64,000 nt of DNA from DAOUAM01 sp034433305 (GTDB lineage Bacteria > Chloroflexota > Dehalococcoidia > Lucifugimonadales > DAOUAM01): NCBI GenBank assembly GCA_034433305.1, contig DAOUAM010000053.1, positions 16,868 through 80,867 on the forward strand, in the 5' to 3' direction. Shown here in pieces: positions 8,759-17,790 of the stretch; position 1 is the first letter of the stretch; the number at the start of each line of letters is the position of its first letter. The notes under the pieces were generated by a model. That model saw nothing but the letters and a program-made list of their open reading frames with translations, did no database searches and had not been told where the DNA came from. A program made the translations under genes and the position numbers.

Positions 8759-10210
8759 ATGATAGCGGAAGACCGACATCCTCGGGAGGCCTGTGGGGTG
8801 GTCGGGGTCTATTCCAGGGGCGACGACGTTGCACGTGTCGCCTTTTTTGGTCTATACGCCCTCCAGCATAGAGGCCAGGAAAGCGTGGGCATCGCCACAG
8901 CCGATGGCCAGCGCATCCGAGTGAGGACGGCCATGGGCCTGGTGGGACAGAGCTTCCAGGAAGAGGACCTGGCCCGCCTGATAGGCCACATCTCCGTGGG
9001 CCATACCCGCTACTCCACAACCGGCTCCAGCCACATCCGCAACGCTCAGCCCATCATCTCGCGTGGCCCCGAAATAGAGCTGGCGCTGGCCCACAATGGC
9101 AACGTGATAAACGCCCTGGAGCTTAAGCAGGAGCTTACCCAGTTGGGCTGCACCTTCTCCGGCAGCAACGACTCGGAGATAATCGCCCACCTGATGGCTA
9201 ACGCTCCCGCGTCCACCTGGGAAGAGCGCATCGCCTACTGCATGCGGCGCCTCAGGGGCGCCTACTCGCTGGCGGTGATGACCAGGGACGCCCTGCTGGG
9301 CATACGGGACCCGCTGGGCGTCAGGCCCCTGTGCATAGGCAAGCTCAACGGCGGCTGGGTCATCGCCTCGGAGACCTGTGCCCTGGACCACATCGGCGCG
9401 GAGTTTGTGCGAGAGGTACGGCCAGGGGAGGCGGTCCTGATAGACGAGAGGGGCATGCGGACGGTGTACCAGCGGGAGCCAGACGAGGCCCGCGAGGCCA
9501 TGTGCATCTTCGAGTACATCTACTTCGCCCGGCCCGACAGCACCATCAATGGCAGGCTGGTGTACACCACTCGCATGGCCATGGGCGCCGAGCTCGCCCG
9601 CGAGCACCCCGTGGAGGCCGACATGGTCATTGGCATACCGGACTCGGCCATCGCCGCGGCGGTGGGCTACTCCCAGGCTTCGGGCATACCTTATGGCGAG
9701 GGGCTGGTAAAAAACCGCTACGTGGGCCGCACCTTCATCCTGCCAGACCAGCGCCTGCGCGACCTGGGCGTCCGCAGGAAGCTGAACCCGCTGCCCGACC
9801 TCATCAAGGACAAGCGCCTGGTGGTGGTGGATGACAGCGTAGTAAGGGGCACTACGACGCCGCACGTGGTCAACCTGCTCAGGAGGGGTGGGGCCAGGGA
9901 GGTCCATCTGCGTATCTGCGCGCCGCCAATCATGTGGCCCTGCTTCTTTGGCGTGGACATGGCTACCCGCCGCGAGTTGATTGCCGCCAATATGAGCGTC
10001 GAGGAGATCAGAAAGAGCGTGGGCGCCGATTCCCTGGGCTACCTGAGCCACACGGGCCTGGTCCGCGCCGTCGGCCTGCCCAGGGACAAGTTCTGCATGG
10101 CCTGCTTCACCGGCAAGTACCCCATTCCGGTGCAACTGGAACTGGACAAGCTGGCGCTGGAGTCCGAGGACGGCCCCACTGCGTGCATCCACACGCCAGC
10201 CCTGACCTGA
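8759..10210 (+). CDS. purF: Amidophosphoribosyltransferase
   Basis: Catalyses the first committed step of purine synthesis, PRPP plus glutamine to 5-phosphoribosylamine. The N-terminal Ntn glutaminase domain has its nucleophile at Cys12 after an 11-residue propeptide (…PREACGVVGVYS), as in the Bacillus-type enzyme. The C-terminal PRTase domain carries the PRPP loop VVVDDSVVRGTT. Cysteines at MCIFEYIYF, PCFFG and the CMAC pair match the [4Fe-4S] ligands of the Bacillus subtilis type, which suggests an oxygen-sensitive cluster. At 483 residues the length is normal. purM follows after 66 bases. Confidence 0.96.
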   Translation: MIAEDRHPREACGVVGVYSRGDDVARVAFFGLYALQHRGQESVGIATADGQRIRVRTAMGLVGQSFQEEDLARLIGHISVGHTRYSTTGSSHIRNAQPIISRGPEIELALAHNGNVINALELKQELTQLGCTFSGSNDSEIIAHLMANAPASTWEERIAYCMRRLRGAYSLAVMTRDALLGIRDPLGVRPLCIGKLNGGWVIASETCALDHIGAEFVREVRPGEAVLIDERGMRTVYQREPDEAREAMCIFEYIYFARPDSTINGRLVYTTRMAMGAELAREHPVEADMVIGIPDSAIAAAVGYSQASGIPYGEGLVKNRYVGRTFILPDQRLRDLGVRRKLNPLPDLIKDKRLVVVDDSVVRGTTTPHVVNLLRRGGAREVHLRICAPPIMWPCFFGVDMATRRELIAANMSVEEIRKSVGADSLGYLSHTGLVRAVGLPRDKFCMACFTGKYPIPVQLELDKLALESEDGPTACIHTPALT

Positions 10211-10276
10211 GGCGCTGGCCGAAAGCTCTCACTGCGGCCCCAACGGAAGCAGCCTCGCCCCGTTGAGAGACAGACC

Positions 10277-11290
10277 ATGACCGAAATGACCTATAGAGCA
10301 GCAGGTGTCAACCTCGACGCTGCCCAGGCAGTCAAGCGCAGGATAAAGGACATAGTAGCCCCCACCTACACGCCCGACGTCCTGGGCGGCGTGGGCGGCT
10401 TCGGCGCTTTGTTCCAGCTTGCCGGGTACAGGGAGCCGGTGCTGGTCTCCAGCACAGACGGCGTCGGCACCAAGCTCAAGCTGGCTACCATGATGGGCCG
10501 TTACGACACAGTGGGCATTGACCTGGTCAACGCCTGCATAAATGACGTTGTCGTGTGCGGTGCCAGGCCCCTCTTCTTCCTGGACTACATAGCCGTGGGC
10601 AGACTGCAGCCCGACGTGGTGGAAACGCTGGTGGCGGGGATGGCCCAGGCCTGCAAGGCGGCAGGCTGCGCCCTCATCGGAGGGGAGACGGCCCAGATGC
10701 CCGGCCTGTACGCCGAGTCCGACTTCGACCTGGCCGGGTTCGTGGTGGGTGTGGTGGAGAAGAGCGCCATACCGGACTTCTCCACCATCAAAGAAGGCGA
10801 CACCCTCCTGGGCATCCCTTCCAATGGCCTGCACACCAACGGGTACTCCCTGGCCCGCCGGATACTGGGCCTGGACCAGGACCCCTCGCCGCTCAGGGAG
10901 TCCGTGCCTGGGCTGGGCCAGACGCTGGGAGAGGCGCTGCTGACTCCACACCGTGGGTACTACCCCCTGCTGGAGCCGGTGTTCCCGCTGGTCAAAGGCA
11001 TGGCGCACATTACTGGCGGCGGGCTGGTGGAAAACGTGCCACGCGTGCTGCCGGATGGCCTGGGCGCGGCCTTCGACACAGCCACCTGGGACGTCCCGCC
11101 CATCTTCAGGCTGCTCCAGGAGCGAGGCAACGTCTCGCGGGACGAGATGTTCCGCGTCTTCAACATGGGCCTGGGCGTCGTCCTGGTCTGCGAACCAGCC
11201 AGGGCCAGACGCATCATATCCCTGCTGCCAGAGGCCAGGGTAGTCGGAAGCGTGGTAAGGGCACAGGGTGAGCAGAGAGTGTTTGTCTAG
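10277..11290 (+). CDS. purM: Phosphoribosylformylglycinamidine cyclo-ligase (AIR synthetase)
   Basis: ATP-dependent ring closure of FGAM to aminoimidazole ribotide. The 337-residue protein has the PurM/ThiL-like fold with diagnostic pieces: GGVGGFGALF, VLVSSTDGVGTKLKLA, GIDLVNACINDVVVCGARPLFFLDY, ALIGGETAQMPG, GIPSNGLHTNGYSLARR and HITGGGLVENVPRVLP. The stop at 11290 is four bases before the purH ATG. The length and motifs are complete. Confidence 0.96.
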   Translation: MTEMTYRAAGVNLDAAQAVKRRIKDIVAPTYTPDVLGGVGGFGALFQLAGYREPVLVSSTDGVGTKLKLATMMGRYDTVGIDLVNACINDVVVCGARPLFFLDYIAVGRLQPDVVETLVAGMAQACKAAGCALIGGETAQMPGLYAESDFDLAGFVVGVVEKSAIPDFSTIKEGDTLLGIPSNGLHTNGYSLARRILGLDQDPSPLRESVPGLGQTLGEALLTPHRGYYPLLEPVFPLVKGMAHITGGGLVENVPRVLPDGLGAAFDTATWDVPPIFRLLQERGNVSRDEMFRVFNMGLGVVLVCEPARARRIISLLPEARVVGSVVRAQGEQRVFV

Positions 11291-11294
11291 TCCC

Positions 11295-12836
11295 ATGAAG
11301 GCGCTGCTTAGCGTATATGACAAGAACGGCATCGTGGACTTCGCCAGGGCGCTGCTGAGCGCCGGTCTGGAGTTGGTGAGCACTGGCCGCACCCACAGCA
11401 CGCTGACCGAGGCGGGGCTGCCTGTCCAGCAGGTCTCGGACCTGACAGGCTTCCCCGAAATCCTGGACGGGCGCGTGAAGACGCTGCATCCAAAGGTGCA
11501 TGGGGGCATCCTGGCGCGCCGGGACGTGGCCAGCCACGCGGCCCAGCTTGCCCAGCACCGCATTGAGGCCATTGACCTGGTGGCGGTGAACCTTTATCCC
11601 TTCGTGGAGACGGTCAGCCGGCCGGGCGTGACGCTGGAAGAGGCCCTGGAGAACATAGATATAGGCGGGCCGGCCATGGTCCGCGCGGCGGCCAAGAACT
11701 TCCCCCACGTGGTCGTGGTAGTGGACCCGGGCGACTATGGCTGGATCGCCGAGCGGCTGTCCAGGGCCGCCGGCAGCGAGGCCCCGCTGGCGCTGGTGAC
11801 GCTGGAGGAGCGCAGGGCGCTGGCCCGCAAGGCCTTCCAGCACGTCGCCCTGTACGACACCGCCGTCGCCCAGTACCTGGGCCATGGCGACCTGCTCTCC
11901 AGCGCCGAGGTCACGCTGGGCTACAGGAAGCTGTCCGACCTGCGCTACGGCGAGAACCCTCACCAGCGCGCCTCGCTCTACGCCGACGTGCTCTCCACGG
12001 GGGGCATCGTCCGGGCGAAGCAGCTCCACGGGCAGGAGTTGTCCTTCAACAACATCCTGGACGCCGATGCCGCCTGGCGGGTCGTGTCCGAGTTCCGAGA
12101 CAACGCCGTGGCGGTCATAAAGCACAACAACCCCTGCGGCCTGGCCGTGCATCCTGACCAGCCCACGGCCTACCGCCGCGCCTACGAAGGCGACACCGTC
12201 TCCGCCTATGGCGGCATAGTCGGCTTCAACCGCGTGGTGACCGCGGCCACCGCCGAGGCCATGCGGGGCGTGTTCTACGAGGTCATCGTGGCGCCAGGGT
12301 ACGAGTCGGGGGCACTGGAGGCGCTTCGCCGACGCCGGGCCAGGGTGCTGGAGGTAACGCCCGAGGCGGGCCTGGTGAAGCGCCTGGACGTCCGTCGCGT
12401 CTCCGGTGGTGCGCTGCTCCAGGAGTCCGACGACGTGGAGGAAGATGCCACTTCATGGAGGGTGGTCACCCGGCGCCAGCCAACGGAGACAGAGTTGGCG
12501 GACTTGCTCTTCGCCTGGAAGGCTTGCAAGCACGTCAAGTCCAACGCTATTGTGCTGGCCAGGGACAGCACCCTGGTAGGCATGGGAGCGGGCCAGCCCA
12601 ACCGCGTGACCAGCGTCCACCTGGCGCTGCGCGCCGCCGGGGAGAGGGCCAGGGGCAGCGTGCTGGCTTCGGATGCCTTCTTCCCCTTCGCCGACAACGT
12701 AGAACTGGCCGGGCAGGGCGGCATAACCGCCATAGTCCAGCCCGGCGGCTCCATCCGGGACGAGGAGGTCGTCGCCGCCGCCAACCGTCTCAACCTGGCG
12801 ATGGTCTTTACTGGCATACGCCACTTCAGGCACTAG
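11295..12836 (+). CDS. purH: Bifunctional AICAR formyltransferase / IMP cyclohydrolase
   Basis: Carries out the last two steps to IMP. The N-terminal MGS-like cyclohydrolase domain starts MKALLSVYDKNGIVDFAR and includes GGPAMVRAAAKN. The formyltransferase domain has LRYGENPHQ, the catalytic KHNNPCG block, AYGGIVGFNR and the C-terminal SDAFFPFADNVELAGQGGITAIVQPGGSIRD. At 513 residues the length is standard. The start at 11295 is preferred over an upstream in-frame codon at 11268 that would overlap purM, because the family begins at the MKALLSVYDK segment. It closes a purF-purM-purH cluster. Confidence 0.96.
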   Translation: MKALLSVYDKNGIVDFARALLSAGLELVSTGRTHSTLTEAGLPVQQVSDLTGFPEILDGRVKTLHPKVHGGILARRDVASHAAQLAQHRIEAIDLVAVNLYPFVETVSRPGVTLEEALENIDIGGPAMVRAAAKNFPHVVVVVDPGDYGWIAERLSRAAGSEAPLALVTLEERRALARKAFQHVALYDTAVAQYLGHGDLLSSAEVTLGYRKLSDLRYGENPHQRASLYADVLSTGGIVRAKQLHGQELSFNNILDADAAWRVVSEFRDNAVAVIKHNNPCGLAVHPDQPTAYRRAYEGDTVSAYGGIVGFNRVVTAATAEAMRGVFYEVIVAPGYESGALEALRRRRARVLEVTPEAGLVKRLDVRRVSGGALLQESDDVEEDATSWRVVTRRQPTETELADLLFAWKACKHVKSNAIVLARDSTLVGMGAGQPNRVTSVHLALRAAGERARGSVLASDAFFPFADNVELAGQGGITAIVQPGGSIRDEEVVAAANRLNLAMVFTGIRHFRH

Positions 12837-12884
12837 GCGGATGGCCGATTCTGTTTGAATTCGCTACATAAGGAAGGCCATCCT

Positions 12885-12941
12885 GTAGGGGCATGCCTCG
12901 TGCCTGCCCTGGCCCTGGGCAACCACAAGGGTTGCCCCTAC
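12885..12941. repeat. Short REP-like hairpin repeat
   Basis: Outer arms GTAGGGGCA (12885-12893) and TGCCCCTAC (12933-12941) are complementary, and the interior is GC-rich with further internal pairing around CTGCCCTGGCCCTGGGC. It sits in the 120-base gap between purH and the next gene and looks like a dispersed palindromic element rather than a gene. Confidence 0.6.
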
Positions 12942-12959
12942 TCAAAGAAAGGTAGTCCT

Positions 12960-13721
12960 GTGTCCACTTCCCTGGATGTTGTCATACCCGTCCTGAACGA
13001 GGAGCGAGACCTGCCGCCCAGCGTGAGCAGGCTCAGGGAGTTCCTGTCTGCCCGGATGGGTGGCTACCAGTGGCGCATTGTCGTCGCCGACAACGGCTCC
13101 ACCGACTCGACCCTGGACATCGCCAGGCGCATGGCGGCTGAGGACTCGCGCATCGGGTACATCCGGCTGGAGCAGCGCGGGCGTGGACGGGCCGTGCGCA
13201 AGGCGTGGCTGGAGAGCAGCGCCGATGTAGTGTGCTACATGGACGTGGACCTGTCCACGGACCTGGAGTACCTGCCCGCGCTGGTGGAGGCCATCAGCGC
13301 CCAGGGCTACGACCTGGCCATCGGCTCGCGGCTCAAGAAGGGCGCCCAGGTCACAGGTCGCTCCCTGAAGCGGGAGTTCTTCTCCAGGGCCTACAGCCTG
13401 ACCTTCAGGACAATGTTCCAGACGCGGTTCCAGGATGCCCAGTGCGGGTTCAAGGCCATATCGCGCCAGGCCGCCCGGGAGCTGCTGCCCCTGGTACAGG
13501 ACACGGGCTGGTTCTTCGATACCGAGCTGCTCATTCTGGCCGAGAAGAACGGCTACAGGATCATGGAAGTGCCCGTAAGGTGGACAGACGACCCGGACAC
13601 GCGGGTGAAGGTGCTGCGCACAGCCTACCTGGACCTGAAGGGGCTGCTCAGGCTGCGCTTCGGCGGCCTGCGGCGGGCATCCCGGGAGATCCAGGCCCAG
13701 CGCCATCCGAGCCAGGTTTAG
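12960..13721 (+). CDS. GT2 family glycosyltransferase (polyprenyl-phosphate hexosyltransferase-like)
   Basis: A GT-A fold family 2 enzyme of 253 residues, resembling dolichyl/undecaprenyl-phosphate glucosyl- or mannosyltransferases. Motifs: LDVVIPVLNEERDLP, VVADNGSTDSTLDIA, GRGRAVRKAWLESSADVVCYMDVDLSTD (metal-binding DVD), and FQDAQCGFKAISRQAARELLP with GWFFDTELLILAEKNGYRIMEVPVRW. The last two are typical of the DPG-synthase-like group. No membrane helices are visible, unlike GtrB proteins. The start GTG at 12960 matches the domain boundary and has AAAGGTAG upstream; the longer frame from 12855 would translate the repeat. Confidence 0.85.
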   Translation: MSTSLDVVIPVLNEERDLPPSVSRLREFLSARMGGYQWRIVVADNGSTDSTLDIARRMAAEDSRIGYIRLEQRGRGRAVRKAWLESSADVVCYMDVDLSTDLEYLPALVEAISAQGYDLAIGSRLKKGAQVTGRSLKREFFSRAYSLTFRTMFQTRFQDAQCGFKAISRQAARELLPLVQDTGWFFDTELLILAEKNGYRIMEVPVRWTDDPDTRVKVLRTAYLDLKGLLRLRFGGLRRASREIQAQRHPSQV

Positions 13722-13772
13722 CATGGGGCAGACCAGACAATTCTTTAGATTAGCGCGGTGCCACCGCTGGCC

Positions 13773-13801
13773 TTGCAGACCGGTTGAGCGCAAGCTAACA
13801 T
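13773..13801 (+). promoter_or_regulatory. Predicted promoter for the NAD-salvage genes
   Basis: TTGCAG at 13773-13778, a 17-base spacer, and TAACAT at 13796-13801, about 44 bases upstream of the nicotinamidase start. Confidence 0.5.
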
Positions 13802-13844
13802 AGTTATCTCGGAAGCCGGGCAACTTCTTGTGGAGGCGGTAAGT

Positions 13845-14387
13845 ATGGCCAATGTGGTGCTGGTGGTTGACATGCTCAACGGGTTCCTGGAGCCAGGCCA
13901 TAACCTGTACTGCGGTGACGACGCCCGCAAGATTATACCCAACGTGCAGCGACTCATCGAGTCGGAGCAGGCCAGAGGCTCCAGGGTCTTTTTTATCTGC
14001 GATACCCACGACCCGGACGACCTGGAGTTCAAGATGTTCCCGGTACACTGCGTGCGGGGCACCCGCGAGTCAGAGGTCATACCTGAGCTTGCGCGCTACA
14101 AGGGAGAGACTATCCGCAAGCGTCGGTACAGCGCCTTCTTCGAGACCGACCTGGAGCGCCGCCTGGCGGAGCTACGGCCAGAGAAGGTTATAATCTGCGG
14201 CGTGTGCACCGACATCTGCGTTATGCACACCGCCGCCGACGCACGCAACCGCGACTACCCGGTGGAGGTGCCCGTTAACTGCGTGGCCACCTTCGACCCC
14301 GAAGCCCACAGGTACGCGCTGCGCCACATGGAGAAAATCCTCGGCTGCAAGCTGGTGCCGGAGCCGGCCGTAAGGGCCGCCAGATGA
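13845..14387 (+). CDS. pncA: Nicotinamidase / isochorismatase-family cysteine hydrolase
   Basis: 180 residues of the isochorismatase fold. The catalytic triad of nicotinamidases can be read: Asp in VVDMLNGF, Lys in RKRRYSAF and Cys in GVCTDICVMHTA. The metal site DTHDPDD matches PncA. It hydrolyses nicotinamide to nicotinate. The neighbour 69 bases downstream is a nicotinate phosphoribosyltransferase, so the pair forms the nicotinamide-to-nicotinate mononucleotide salvage route, which strengthens the call over a generic isochorismatase. The ATG at 13845 has GGAGG upstream; an in-frame GTG at 13830 is less likely. Confidence 0.88.
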   Translation: MANVVLVVDMLNGFLEPGHNLYCGDDARKIIPNVQRLIESEQARGSRVFFICDTHDPDDLEFKMFPVHCVRGTRESEVIPELARYKGETIRKRRYSAFFETDLERRLAELRPEKVIICGVCTDICVMHTAADARNRDYPVEVPVNCVATFDPEAHRYALRHMEKILGCKLVPEPAVRAAR

Positions 14388-14455
14388 AGTCAGTGGCCTC
14401 CTGCTCCCCGTGGGCCGTCCTATGCCTTACTCTTTCCTGGTACTGGTGAGAATAC

Positions 14456-15454
14456 ATGGTAAACCCCGAATTTGACATAAGACCGGCCGTCCTGGTTGGC
14501 GAGACCGCCAACGTACACCTGCAACGCGCCCTCACAGTCTTGCGCAACGAGGGCATCAACCCGCCGGTCACAATGGAGTTCTATCCGCGCACAAAAGGCG
14601 TGCTGTGCGGAGTCAAGGAGGCGCGGGCCTTGCTGGCCAAAGTGCTTCCCGAAGCAGGCTCCGAGGTCTGGGCGCTGGAGGAGGGAGAGGCCGTGGCGGC
14701 CAGCGAGGTCGTCCTGCGTGTCAAGGCCCCCTATGGCTCCTTCGGGCTGTACGAGACTGCTATAACAGGCATCCTCTCCAGTTGTACCGGCTGGGCCAGC
14801 GCCGCGCGCCAGTGCGCCGAGGCCGCGCAGGGCATACCAGTGGTCTCCCTGGCCGCCAGGTACTCCCACCCCTCCATCGCGGGCATTGTGGACTATGCGG
14901 CAGTTATAGGCGGCTGCGTGTCTTGCTCCTCCGCGCTGGGAGCCAAGCTGTCCGGGGTCACTCCCTCGGGCAACATGCCCTATGCCCTGCCTCTTCTCAT
15001 GGGCGACACGGTGAAGGCCATCCAGAGCTTCGACCGCCACATGCCCCAGGAGGTGCCCAGGGTGGCCCTGATAGACACCTTCAAGGACGAGGCGGAGGAA
15101 GCCCTTAACGTGGCCCGCGCCCTGAAGGAAAAGCTGCGGGGCGTCTGGCTCAGCACGGCCAGGGAGCGTGGCGGCGTCACGCCGGACCTGGTGAAGGAGC
15201 TACGGGGCCGGCTGGACCAGGCCGGTTTCCGCCACGTGGAGCTGTGGGTCAGCGGCGGCGTCACACCCGAGCGCATACGCCACTTCGCCGAAAACAACGC
15301 GCCGGTCAACGGCTTCGGCGTGGGCGCCTACATCTGCCGCGCCGGCCCGGTGGAGTTCGCCGCCGACATACAGGAGGTGGAGGGCAAGCCCATCAGCAGG
15401 AGGGGACGCATTCCGGGCATCACGCCCAGTCCGCGCCTCAATCGCGTCATGTAG
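14456..15454 (+). CDS. pncB: Nicotinate phosphoribosyltransferase
   Basis: 332 residues of the type II phosphoribosyltransferase fold shared by NAPRTase and quinolinate PRTase. Evidence: EFYPRTKGVLCGVKEA and GEAVAASEVVLRVKAPYGSFGLYETAITGILSS in the N-terminal beta-rich domain, then SLAARYSHPSIAGIVDYAAVIGG, LIDTFKDEAEEALNVA and LWVSGGVTPERIRHFAENNAPVNGFGVGAYI in the barrel. The last is the usual phosphate-binding GVG end. It is shorter than the E. coli enzyme and like the compact archaeal/Firmicute type. The 3' end overlaps the converging tilS stop by eight bases. Confidence 0.88.
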   Translation: MVNPEFDIRPAVLVGETANVHLQRALTVLRNEGINPPVTMEFYPRTKGVLCGVKEARALLAKVLPEAGSEVWALEEGEAVAASEVVLRVKAPYGSFGLYETAITGILSSCTGWASAARQCAEAAQGIPVVSLAARYSHPSIAGIVDYAAVIGGCVSCSSALGAKLSGVTPSGNMPYALPLLMGDTVKAIQSFDRHMPQEVPRVALIDTFKDEAEEALNVARALKEKLRGVWLSTARERGGVTPDLVKELRGRLDQAGFRHVELWVSGGVTPERIRHFAENNAPVNGFGVGAYICRAGPVEFAADIQEVEGKPISRRGRIPGITPSPRLNRVM

Positions 15455-16913
15455 GGCTGAACTCTATCTGTAGCTCCTGGCTGGTGCCCTCCGTCACCCT
15501 GGCCCATTCAGCAATGCGCCAGCCCACGACCCAGGCGATGCCCCTGGGCGCCACCACCAGCGGGATGCGGTCGCGCCACGGCCTGGGCACCCTGGCATCC
15601 ACCATGAAGTCCTGCAGCTTCTTGCTCTCACCCATGCCCAGGGGCTGGAAGCGGTCGCCCGGCCGGCGAGGGCGCACCCGCAGCTCGCCCCCCATCGCCG
15701 CGTAGTCGAAGCGGGCGAAGGTGCCATCTGGGGCGTGGGCAAGGGCGGAGGCTATGCCAGCACCCTCGCCTCGTCTGGCCAGGCGTACCGTGACACGCCA
15801 GCCCGGGACTGCTGTCTCCCCTGGCACCTGGAGCCTGTATTCCCCTTCCAGCGGCGGCAGCGGGCAGCTTTCCTCGCCAGACCTGGCCAGCGTGGCCTGG
15901 CCGTAGCTGACGGCAAAGCTCAGGCCACCTGGCAGGGCCAGGGACTTCCCAGCCGGCCCGGCCATCAGCCGCACCATTTCCTCCACGTGTACCTGTTGGA
16001 CGCCCTCCAGGTCTCCCTTCATTTCCAGCACGGCGCGCCTGAGCAGGTGGCCCTGGATGGCATCAGGCAGGGCGGAGAAGGCGGCCCTGCTGAGGGCCAG
16101 GACTCCTTCCCCCTGGCGCGCCACGACCACGGGCCACACCCTCTCCACCTCGGCCTCCAGGTAGGCCAGGTCGCGGGCCACGGACCTGGAAAGCCGCAGG
16201 AGGGCGTCCCTGATAGCGGGGTTGGACTGCTGGAGCAGTGGCACCAGTTGCAGCCTGATGCGGTTGCGGGCCACGTCGGCGTACAGATTGGACTCGTCCT
16301 GGCGAGGCGACAGGCCCAGGGCCTGGCAGTAGGCCAGCGTTTCCTTCCTGGTGACCTCCAGCATGGGCCGCGCCAGCACGACGCTCCTGCCATCGAAGAC
16401 GTGGCGGGACAACGGCGCCATCCCGCGCAGGCCCGTAAGGCCGCTGCCGCGCACCAGGTGGAGCAGGACGGTCTCGGCCTGGTCATCGGCGGTGTGGCCG
16501 AGGGCCACGGCGTCGGCCCGCTGCTCCACCGCCACCCTGGCCAGGAAGGCGTAGCGCACCTGCCGCGCGGCCTGCTCCAGCGAGAGGCGGTGCTCTCGCC
16601 GGTAGGCCGCCACGTCAGCGGCCTCCACCGTGCCAGGGACGCCCAGGGCGCGGAATGTCTCCGCGACGAACATGGCGTCCTCCTCCGAGGCGCGGCCGCG
16701 CAGCCGGTGGTCCAGGTGGGCGCCGTGGAGCCGCAGCCCCAGGTCAGCCCGCAGGCGGTGCAGGGCGTAGAGCAGCGCCAGCGAGTCAGGCCCGCCGGAC
16801 ACGGCGACCACCAGGAGCTTGCCGCCGGCCAGGCCGCTCCGCTCCAGGGCAGCCTTCACCCGGCGCTCCAGGCGGACGATGGCTTGCTGGTCAGTCTGTG
16901 GTCTCGGACCCAT
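15447..16913 (-). CDS. tilS: tRNA(Ile)-lysidine synthetase
   Basis: Converts C34 of the CAU-anticodon tRNA-Ile to lysidine, so that it reads AUA; normally essential. The PP-loop SGGPDSLALLYAL lies near residue 42 from the chosen start. It is followed by HLDHRLRG, EEDAMFVAETFRALGVP, and the TilS signature ALGHTADDQAETVLLHLVRGSGLTGLRGM. A TilS substrate-binding domain and a C-terminal domain (ELRVRPRRPGDRFQPLGMGESKKLQDFMVDARVP…IAWVVGWRIAEWA) complete the protein. The start is the ATG at 16913 (MGPRPQTD); a longer frame to 16985 adds an unconserved leader. Confidence 0.93.
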   Translation of the reverse strand: MGPRPQTDQQAIVRLERRVKAALERSGLAGGKLLVVAVSGGPDSLALLYALHRLRADLGLRLHGAHLDHRLRGRASEEDAMFVAETFRALGVPGTVEAADVAAYRREHRLSLEQAARQVRYAFLARVAVEQRADAVALGHTADDQAETVLLHLVRGSGLTGLRGMAPLSRHVFDGRSVVLARPMLEVTRKETLAYCQALGLSPRQDESNLYADVARNRIRLQLVPLLQQSNPAIRDALLRLSRSVARDLAYLEAEVERVWPVVVARQGEGVLALSRAAFSALPDAIQGHLLRRAVLEMKGDLEGVQQVHVEEMVRLMAGPAGKSLALPGGLSFAVSYGQATLARSGEESCPLPPLEGEYRLQVPGETAVPGWRVTVRLARRGEGAGIASALAHAPDGTFARFDYAAMGGELRVRPRRPGDRFQPLGMGESKKLQDFMVDARVPRPWRDRIPLVVAPRGIAWVVGWRIAEWARVTEGTSQELQIEFSPT

Positions 16914-17039
16914 GAGGGCACCGCCTGTAGCACCTTGAATTGCGTCTGGAAAGGGGTAAGGTGACCAGCCATTCATGACGAACACTCAGCCTGAAAACGC
17001 TCTGGTAGTGCGTCAACATATTCTTGATGAAGGGCTTCA

Positions 17040-17150
17040 CCCTCATCCCAACCTTCTCCCGTCAAGGGAGAAGGGGTATTTCCTCTCTCCTGGCGGGAGA
17101 GGACTGAACCTGCCCTGAGCCTGCCGAAGGAGTGAGGGGGAAACGCCCCG
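17040..17150. repeat. Dispersed intergenic repeat
   Basis: The gap between tilS and the phosphatase gene holds a self-complementary tract of CCCTCATCCC / TTCTCCCG..GGGAGAAGG / CTCTCCTGGCGGGAGAGG hairpins, and the 18-base core CCCTGAGCCTGCCGAAGG at 17113-17130. The same core recurs at 24896-24913 (one mismatch) and, lacking the first base, at 24983-24999. Confidence 0.7.
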
Positions 17151-17172
17151 TCAAAATCTAGTTGACACAGCA

Positions 17173-17790
17173 CTAGCTGCCGGCCAGCCCGCGCAGGTGC
17201 CCAGTCTCGTTGAGGGAGAGCACGGCCCTGCGGGCGTCCGAAAGCTCCAGCCGGGTGATGGACGCCAGGTCGTGGCGCAGACGTCGGAAGTGGGCGAGGG
17301 GCAGGTCCAGCACCGCGCACACGATAACGTGCATGGTGAAGTTATGTGTCACAGCCACCACCACGCCATCGGGGTGCTTGCTCCTGAGCTCCTCCACCGT
17401 GCGCCAGGCCCGCTCCTGCACCTGGCCCAGCGTCTCTCCACCGGGCGTCTGCGCGGTGCCAGCGTCCTCGTCCCATTGCTTTGCGAACTCAGGGAAGAGT
17501 TGGCGCAGCTCAGCGCCGGTGAGGCCCTCCAGCTTGCCGGCTTCCATTTCTCGAAAGCCGTCCAGGGGCGTGCAGGGCACTCCCAGCGCCTCCGAGATTA
17601 TCTGCGCCGTCTCCAGGGCACGGGGCACAGTACTGGAGTAGAAGGCAAAGGGCAAGTCGTGCTCCAGCGCCCGCGCCAGTGCCGCCGCCTGCCGGCGTCC
17701 CAAGGGGCTGAGGGGGTCGGCATTGGTCCCCTGTACCCTGCCGTCCCTGTTCAGCCGGGTCTCCGCGTGCCTAACCAGTATTAGTCTCAA
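17173..17790 (-). CDS. Histidine phosphatase family protein
   Basis: 205 residues of the phosphoglycerate mutase-like branch. The phosphoacceptor histidine is in LVRHAETRLNRDGRVQG. The second catalytic histidine is in VVAVTHNFTMHVIVC, and the proton donor is in FREMEAGKLEGLTGAEL. Substrates of this family vary (alpha-ribazole-5'-phosphate, phosphosugars, phosphoglycerate), and nothing here decides between them. It begins 20 bases inside the end of the CNNM/CBS gene, so the two are translationally linked. Confidence 0.85.
   Translation of the reverse strand: MRLILVRHAETRLNRDGRVQGTNADPLSPLGRRQAAALARALEHDLPFAFYSSTVPRALETAQIISEALGVPCTPLDGFREMEAGKLEGLTGAELRQLFPEFAKQWDEDAGTAQTPGGETLGQVQERAWRTVEELRSKHPDGVVVAVTHNFTMHVIVCAVLDLPLAHFRRLRHDLASITRLELSDARRAVLSLNETGHLRGLAGS

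Noticed and set aside
10229..11572. 447-codon open frame on the minus strand
   Set aside because: Antisense to purM and the start of purH, both unambiguous.
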